From Psychrobacter sp. ANT_WB68 (GTDB lineage Bacteria > Pseudomonadota > Gammaproteobacteria > Pseudomonadales > Moraxellaceae): a stretch of DNA of 64,000 bases. The notes beneath the pieces were generated by a model. It saw only the letters and a list, made by a program, of their open reading frames with translations, was not told the origin of the DNA and ran no database searches. The DNA is taken from the NCBI RefSeq assembly GCF_008369115.1, contig NZ_VOAZ01000005.1, forward strand, positions 1 through 64,000, read 5' to 3'. The position numbers and the translations under genes are program-made. This document shows positions 59,315 through 64,000 of this stretch, piece after piece. How positions within the stretch are numbered: the first letter of the stretch is position 1; every line of letters begins with the position of its first letter.

Positions 59315-59590
59315 TTATTTCTTAGCTTTTCTGTCAATGCCATGACCACGATACGTACGAGTCGGGGCAAATTCACCTAGTTTATGACCAACCATCTGTT
59401 CGCTCACGATAACCGGTACGTGAGTACGACCGTTGTGAACAGATAAAGTTAGGCCAACCATTTGTGGCAAAATCATCGAGCGGCGCGACCAAGTCTTAAT
59501 TGGTTTGCGTGAGTTGGTGTCTAATGCATTCTCAACTTTAGCAAACAAGTGCGCGTCTATGAATGGACCTTTTTTCAATGAACGAGGCAT
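59315..59590 (-). CDS. rpsS: 30S ribosomal protein S19
   Basis: Head protein of the small subunit that pairs with S13. [20 protein letters not shown] and the segment [50 protein letters not shown] core identify it, with the tail [13 protein letters not shown]. The length is 91 residues. AAGGAAG lies seven bases before the ATG. Confidence 0.98.
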   Translation of the reverse strand: MPRSLKKGPFIDAHLFAKVENALDTNSRKPIKTWSRRSMILPQMVGLTLSVHNGRTHVPVIVSEQMVGHKLGEFAPTRTYRGHGIDRKAKK

Positions 59591-59602
59591 GAAGTTCTTC
59601 CT

Positions 59603-60430
59603 TTATTTCTTCTTGGCGCGGCGGCGGATGATCATACTGTCAGTACGCTTATTATGACGCGTTTTAAGTCCTTTAGACTTCTGACCCCAAGGGCTGGTTG
59701 GATGGCGACCTTTGTTACGACCTTCACCACCACCATGTGGGTGATCAACCGGGTTCATAGCAACACCACGAACAGAAGGACGAACACCACGCCAACGTGA
59801 AGCACCGGCTTTACCAAGTGATTTCAAGTTGTTTTCAGTGTTAGAAACTTCACCAATAACAGCACGGCAGTTCACGTGTACACGGCGTGTTTCGCCAGAA
59901 CGTAGACGTAGAATAGCATAAATACCGTCGCGACCTAGTAATTGAACGCTGGCACCCGCAGAACGAGCTAGCTGTGCACCTTTACCGATTTTAAGTTCGA
60001 TATTGTGAATCACAGTACCCAATGGGATGTTTTTCAACGGTAAACAGTTACCTGGACGGATTGGAGAGTTCTCTCCTGACATTACTGTATCACCAACTGC
60101 TTGTTTTTTAGCAGCAATGATATAGCGGCGTTCACCATCAGCGTACTTAAGTAAAGCAATGTGCGCAGTACGGTTAGGATCGTATTCAATACGCTCTACC
60201 GTGGCTGGAATATTGTCTTTAGTACGTTTGAAATCGATAATACGATAATGTTGCTTATGACCACCACCGATGTGACGAGTCGTGATGCGACCATTATTGT
60301 TACGACCACCTGACTTACTTTTTGATTCGAGAAGCGCTGCAAAAGGACGACCTTTGTAAAGGTGTGGATGCACCACTTTTTCAACAAAACGACGGCCTGG
60401 TGATGTTGGCTTTGCTTTTACGATAGGCAT
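59603..60430 (-). CDS. rplB: 50S ribosomal protein L2
   Basis: Essential protein close to the peptidyl-transferase centre and inter-subunit bridge. [19 protein letters not shown] opens it; [41 protein letters not shown] and the C-terminal signature [19 protein letters not shown], holding the conserved His, follow. The length of 275 residues is usual. AAGGAT precedes the ATG. Confidence 0.98.
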   Translation of the reverse strand: MPIVKAKPTSPGRRFVEKVVHPHLYKGRPFAALLESKSKSGGRNNNGRITTRHIGGGHKQHYRIIDFKRTKDNIPATVERIEYDPNRTAHIALLKYADGERRYIIAAKKQAVGDTVMSGENSPIRPGNCLPLKNIPLGTVIHNIELKIGKGAQLARSAGASVQLLGRDGIYAILRLRSGETRRVHVNCRAVIGEVSNTENNLKSLGKAGASRWRGVRPSVRGVAMNPVDHPHGGGEGRNKGRHPTSPWGQKSKGLKTRHNKRTDSMIIRRRAKKK

Positions 60431-60441
60431 GAGTGTAATCC

Positions 60442-60792
60442 TTATTCGTTGTTCGCTGTTTCACTAGTAGAAGCAGTCGTTTTTGCGACTTCTTCACCAG
60501 CATCAGCCATTTGTACATCTTGACCAGCTTTTAAGGTAACGTAGGCTTTTTTATAGTCATTACGACGGCCGATGTTCTTACCAAAACGCTTTGTCTTACC
60601 TTTAACATTCAAAGTGTTTACTTTTAAAACTTCAACGCCTTCGAACATCATCTCAACTGCTTTTTTGACTTCCAACTTAGTAGCGTTAGAGTCAATTTTA
60701 AATACCTGCACACCAAGTGAATCGCCAAGCATTTGAGATTTCTCTGAGAATACAGGTCCTCTTAGGATCTGATAAAGTCTTGCGTTATTCAT
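60442..60792 (-). CDS. rplW: 50S ribosomal protein L23
   Basis: Tunnel-exit protein that docks trigger factor and [24 protein letters not shown] and [31 protein letters not shown] identify the fold. At 116 residues it has an extra acidic, alanine/threonine-rich tail of about 20 residues ([21 protein letters not shown]) beyond the usual end near residue 96-98. It overlaps rplD by four bases. Confidence 0.96.
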   Translation of the reverse strand: MNNARLYQILRGPVFSEKSQMLGDSLGVQVFKIDSNATKLEVKKAVEMMFEGVEVLKVNTLNVKGKTKRFGKNIGRRNDYKKAYVTLKAGQDVQMADAGEEVAKTTASTSETANNE

Positions 60793-61391
60793 GCTAGTGC
60801 TTCCTCAAATTGTTTCGCAGCTTCAACTGACATGATTACTTTATCAAAAGCAATCAAGCTCACTGGATCCACTTCGTTTGTACCAAGTACATTGACGTGT
60901 GGAATGTTGCGAGCAGCTAAGTATAAGTTTTCGTCAACTTCTTTGGTGACGATTAGTGCACGAGGTGCGCCTAAGTCATTTAACTTTGCAATCAGCTCTT
61001 TGGTCTTAGGGCCAGAAACGCTTAGCTCTTCAACCAAAATTAGACGATCTTGACGAATCAATTCGGCTAGGATGCACTGCATCGCACCGCGATACATCTT
61101 ACGGTTAACTTTTTGTGACCAATCTTGTGGTTTTGCAGCGAATGCACGACCACCAGAACGCCAGATTGGGCTACGAATAGAACCTGCACGAGCGCGACCA
61201 GTGCCTTTTTGGCGCCATGGCTTAATGCCACCGCCAGAAACTTCGGCACGGGTCTTTTGAGCGCGTGTACCTTGACGAGCACCAGCAAGATATGCGGTGA
61301 CGACTTGATGCACTAATGCTTCGTTGAATTCACGACCGAAAGCCGTATCAGAAAGCTCAACTGCCGCCCCTGTAACTGTTTTTAAATCCAC
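60789..61391 (-). CDS. rplD: 50S ribosomal protein L4
   Basis: Tunnel protein and, in E. coli, autogenous repressor of the S10 operon. The start codon is GTG (AGGGG six bases upstream), giving [42 protein letters not shown]. The tunnel loop is [39 protein letters not shown], followed by the globular core. The 200-residue length is normal. Lower translation from GTG may matter for a regulator, but that is inference. Confidence 0.97.
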   Translation of the reverse strand: MDLKTVTGAAVELSDTAFGREFNEALVHQVVTAYLAGARQGTRAQKTRAEVSGGGIKPWRQKGTGRARAGSIRSPIWRSGGRAFAAKPQDWSQKVNRKMYRGAMQCILAELIRQDRLILVEELSVSGPKTKELIAKLNDLGAPRALIVTKEVDENLYLAARNIPHVNVLGTNEVDPVSLIAFDKVIMSVEAAKQFEEALA

Positions 61392-61405
61392 GTTAATCCC
61401 CTTGC

Positions 61406-62044
61406 TTAGGCTTTGACTGACGGACGTACGATGACATCGCCACCGGTGGCACCTGGGATAGCACCCTTGATGACAAGTAACCCTTTTTCAACATCAACCG
61501 ATATCACTTCTAGGCCCTGAACGGTAACACGTTTGTTACCCATCTGACCTGGCATTTTTTTGCCTTTGAAGACTTTACCTGGTGACTGGTTTTGACCAGT
61601 TGAACCAAGGGCACGGTGAGATACTGAGTTACCATGAGTGGCATCTTGCATGCTGAAGTTGTGACGCTTCACGCCGCCTTGAAAGCCTTTACCTTTACTC
61701 TGTCCTGTGACATCAACCATCTGACCTTGTTCGAACAAGTCAGCTAGGATCTCACCACCAATTTCACGACCTTCAAGATCGCTGTCATTGGCACGAAATT
61801 CCCAAACACCACGACCAGCGGCAACGCCAGCTTTAGCGAAGTGACCTTTTTGAGCTGCTGTTACGCGGCTGTCACGACGGGTACCTGTGGTAACTTGGAT
61901 GGCTTGATAGCCATCTACATCAGTATTTTTTACTTGAGTAATGCGGTTAGCACTGATCTCAACCACTGTTACAGGGATAGATGCGCCTGCTTCAGTGAAG
62001 ACACGGGTCATGCCGCATTTTTTACCGACTAAACCGATCGCCAT
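61406..62044 (-). CDS. rplC: 50S ribosomal protein L3
   Basis: Large-subunit assembly protein reaching the peptidyl-transferase centre. [31 protein letters not shown] opens it; the glycine-rich extension [56 protein letters not shown] region includes the Gln that PrmB methylates in E. coli. The length of 212 residues is usual. GAGG lies six bases before the ATG; rpsJ ends 48 nt upstream. Confidence 0.98.
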   Translation of the reverse strand: MAIGLVGKKCGMTRVFTEAGASIPVTVVEISANRITQVKNTDVDGYQAIQVTTGTRRDSRVTAAQKGHFAKAGVAAGRGVWEFRANDSDLEGREIGGEILADLFEQGQMVDVTGQSKGKGFQGGVKRHNFSMQDATHGNSVSHRALGSTGQNQSPGKVFKGKKMPGQMGNKRVTVQGLEVISVDVEKGLLVIKGAIPGATGGDVIVRPSVKA

Positions 62045-62092
62045 TTTAGACCTCTTTATATCTTATATTAATGGGTTGGGTGTTTATGTGCA

Positions 62093-62404
62093 TTAACCCA
62101 AAGCAATTTGAACGTCAACACCCGCCGCCAAGTCAAGCTTCATTAGCGCATCCACAGTTTTGTCGGTAGGTTGAACGATGTCAACCATACGCTTATGAGT
62201 ACGGATTTCGTACTGATCACGAGCGTCTTTGTTTACGTGTGGTGAAGTTAGAACGTTGAAGCGCTCAATGCGAGTCGGCAACGGTACAGGACCACAAACT
62301 TGCGCACCGGTGCGCTTTGCAGTATCAACAATCTCTTGTGCTGATTGATCAATTAAACGATGATCAAAAGACTTAAGACGGATACGGATTCTCTGGTTAG
62401 CCAT
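62093..62404 (-). CDS. rpsJ: 30S ribosomal protein S10
   Basis: First gene of the S10 operon; S10 is also NusE in transcription antitermination. The sequence [45 protein letters not shown] is the family start, and [27 protein letters not shown] follows. The length is 103 residues. AGGAG precedes the ATG. The leader upstream is about 280 nt from the predicted promoter. Confidence 0.98.
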   Translation of the reverse strand: MANQRIRIRLKSFDHRLIDQSAQEIVDTAKRTGAQVCGPVPLPTRIERFNVLTSPHVNKDARDQYEIRTHKRMVDIVQPTDKTVDALMKLDLAAGVDVQIALG

Positions 62405-62680
62405 GCCAGCAAGCTCCTAATATGTGCTTTTGTCATTCTTGCTTTGCAAGGATATGAGCAAAAGCCGTTTGGTTAAATATTCACTTAAAGCGGCCTTCTG
62501 TTCTTAACCAGAATGAGTTCTTTATCGGAACTTATAGCGTGCCAAAAGCAAAATAGTTTAAAGCCCCGCCGACCCTTCCATTATAGGATGTCAGCAAAGG
62601 CATAATGAAATAGTGCTAGAAACGATGCTCTAGCTGTCATAGCGCCAGCTGTTTGATTGGCTGCGCATATATAATTCAGT
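62405..62680 (-). promoter_or_regulatory. Leader of the S10 operon
   Basis: About 275 nt lie between the predicted start point and rpsJ, without an open frame. Small stems are visible (CTTGC/GCAAG near 62434-62446; TTCTG/CAGAA near 62497-62514). In E. coli a leader here binds L4 and terminates transcription; I cannot show that this leader folds the same way. Confidence 0.4.
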
Positions 62681-62687
62681 GGTGTAT

Positions 62688-62715
62688 ATTATACATAGTA
62701 TTTCTGTCATTGCAA
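62688..62715 (-). promoter_or_regulatory. Promoter of the S10 operon
   Basis: On the minus strand TTGCAA (62710-62715), a 16-nt spacer and a perfect TATAAT (62688-62693) form a good sigma-70 promoter in the rng-rpsJ spacer. No terminator for rng was recognised before it. Confidence 0.6.
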
Positions 62716-62812
62716 GAGCAATATTGACGGTACTTCAAGATATTACGCTTTATACACAAGCCCTCTCATTGAAGAATAACCTTGTCTAAATCTAAGAACA
62801 ATAATCATAATG

Positions 62813-64000
62813 TCAGTCTAAAACAATATCGTATTGCTCTTGTGTATAAAGGTTTTCTACATCAAAAGTAATGACTCTGCCAAGCAGATATTCTAAGTCT
62901 GCCACGGTATCTGACTCTGACGTCAATAGTAAATCGATGACCGCAGCATGGGCAACGACTGTAAACTTCTTAGGGGAGTTATAAGTACGTGCACAGCGCA
63001 TAATCTCGCGGAAGATCTCAAAGCAAACCGTTTCGGCTGTCTTAACAAAACCGCGACCTTGACAGGTTGAGCATGGCTCACAAAGCTGCTGACCGAGCGA
63101 CTCACGCGTGCGTTTGCGTGTCATCTCCACCAACCCGAGCTCACTGACTTGGGTAATTTTAGTTTTGGCGTAATCTTGTACCAGCTGAGACTGCAAGCTC
63201 TCAAGAATATCGTCTTTATGCTGCTGCTCCAGCATGTCGATGAAATCTAGAATGATAATACCGCCTAGATTGCGCAGACGTAGCTGCCGCGCTATCGCGT
63301 GGGTAGCTTCCAGATTGGTTTTATAAACCGTATCTTCTAACGAGCGTGCCCCAACGAAAGAGCCAGTATTGACATCAATCGTGGTCATTGCTTCGGTCTG
63401 ATCAATAATCAAATAACCACCAGACTTTAAGTCCACACGGCGTTTTAGAGCATCGCGTAAATCATCTTCGACACGATGCACATCAAACAGTGATTGCTCA
63501 GCGGTATAATGGACAATACGGTCATAGACAAAAGGCACAAACTCTTTGGCGAAGTGTCTGATCTGCTCATAGATTTGCGCATTATCAATCACAACTTTTT
63601 CGGTATCGGCATGTACCAAGTCACGAATTGCGCGCAGTGGCAGGGATAACTCTTGATAGATAAGCTCAGAGCTTTGATTGGGCTTCATTTCTTGGCGACG
63701 GGCACAAATGGTTCGCCACAGCTGCAATAGATAATAAATATCTTCTTCAAGTTTATCGACAGGCACGCGCTCAGCCGCTGTACGTGCAATGAGTCCACCT
63801 TTTAGATTAACCGTCTGCATCAGGCTACTAAGCTCAGTTTTTAGCCGTGTACGCTCTTCTTCGCCATCAATGCGTTGCGAGATACCGATGTGCTCACTTG
63901 ATGGCAGGTACACTAAATAGCGTGATGGCAGCGATATATTGGTGGTTAAGCGCGCCCCTTTACTGCCTAACTGATCTTTGGTCACTTGTACTAAAATGCG
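62813..64000 (-). CDS. rng: Ribonuclease G, C-terminal part, cut by the window edge
   Basis: RNase E/G-family endoribonuclease that matures the 5' end of 16S rRNA. The visible 395 residues run from RILVQVTKDQLGSKGARLTTNI to the C-terminus and are open at 64000, so the S1 domain lies outside. The catalytic DNase I-like part has GGYLIIDQTEAMTTIDVNTGSFVG and IIILDFIDM, carrying the two Asp residues that bind Mg in RNase E (D303 and D346 there). The zinc-link appears as CEPCSTCQGRGF. There is no long C-terminal scaffold, so it is RNase G rather than RNase E. It lies directly upstream of the S10 operon on the same strand. Confidence 0.93.
   Translation of the reverse strand, partial: RILVQVTKDQLGSKGARLTTNISLPSRYLVYLPSSEHIGISQRIDGEEERTRLKTELSSLMQTVNLKGGLIARTAAERVPVDKLEEDIYYLLQLWRTICARRQEMKPNQSSELIYQELSLPLRAIRDLVHADTEKVVIDNAQIYEQIRHFAKEFVPFVYDRIVHYTAEQSLFDVHRVEDDLRDALKRRVDLKSGGYLIIDQTEAMTTIDVNTGSFVGARSLEDTVYKTNLEATHAIARQLRLRNLGGIIILDFIDMLEQQHKDDILESLQSQLVQDYAKTKITQVSELGLVEMTRKRTRESLGQQLCEPCSTCQGRGFVKTAETVCFEIFREIMRCARTYNSPKKFTVVAHAAVIDLLLTSESDTVADLEYLLGRVITFDVENLYTQEQYDIVLD

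Overview
The window reads as chromosomal core sequence from a moderately AT-rich gammaproteobacterium of the family Moraxellaceae, most likely Psychrobacter. Pointers are the pyrB/pseudo-dihydroorotase pair of the Pseudomonas type, the three-gene pntAA-pntAB-pntB transhydrogenase, the rpmF-fabD-fabG-acpP cluster without plsX and fabH, and a complete S10-spc-alpha ribosomal block. The genus is inferred from gene content and protein resemblance, not from a search.

Layout. 1-5.6 kb: a strong promoter firing off the left edge, a secreted protein, pssA (phosphatidylserine synthase), rlmJ (23S rRNA methylase), a 2-oxoglutarate/iron oxygenase, a small lipoprotein and dapE. 5.6-11 kb: a GNAT acetyltransferase, a GyrI-like ligand-binding protein, an orphan iscX, a thioesterase-fold protein and the proton-translocating transhydrogenase pntAA-pntAB-pntB, whose leader holds a terminator-like hairpin. 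11-17 kb: yaaA, groES-groEL under a clear sigma-32-type promoter, a DUF3108 protein, and a DUF2069 protein with wrbA. 17-23 kb: a YihY/BrkB membrane protein, a decayed ricin-type lectin reading frame, a DUF2254 membrane protein, a CPA1 sodium/proton antiporter and a DUF2127 protein. 23-28 kb: pyrB with a catalytically dead dihydroorotase-like partner, fbp and a SpoU-family RNA methyltransferase.

28-38 kb: a JmjC/cupin_8 protein with a duplicated N-terminal module, etfB-etfA, a cold-shock protein with a long leader, an unrecognised four-helix membrane protein, and the branched-chain amino acid operon ilvI-ilvH-ilvC. 38-48 kb: a DUF4124 protein, the bifunctional NAD(P)H-hydrate repair enzyme divergent from queG, kbp (BON-LysM), the yceD-rpmF-fabD-fabG-acpP cluster, epmC and yciO.

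48-62.4 kb, all on the minus strand: rpsJ to rplQ in canonical order (rpsJ rplC rplD rplW rplB rpsS rplV rpsC rplP rpmC rpsQ | rplN rplX rplE rpsN rpsH rplF rplR rpsE rpmD rplO secY rpmJ | rpsM rpsK rpsD rpoA rplQ), with internal promoter-like sites at the two classical operon junctions and an unexpected terminator-like hairpin between rpsH and rplF. The right edge cuts into rng (RNase G).

Most genes are housekeeping, and convergent gene pairs are separated by strong bidirectional hairpins. I saw no CRISPR array, tRNA, rRNA, insertion sequence, prophage or defence island. The most interesting leads are regulatory (pntA leader, rpsH-rplF hairpin, etfB leader) or concern odd proteins (duplicated-module JmjC protein, dead DHOase, broken lectin). 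I found no convincing undescribed multi-gene system.
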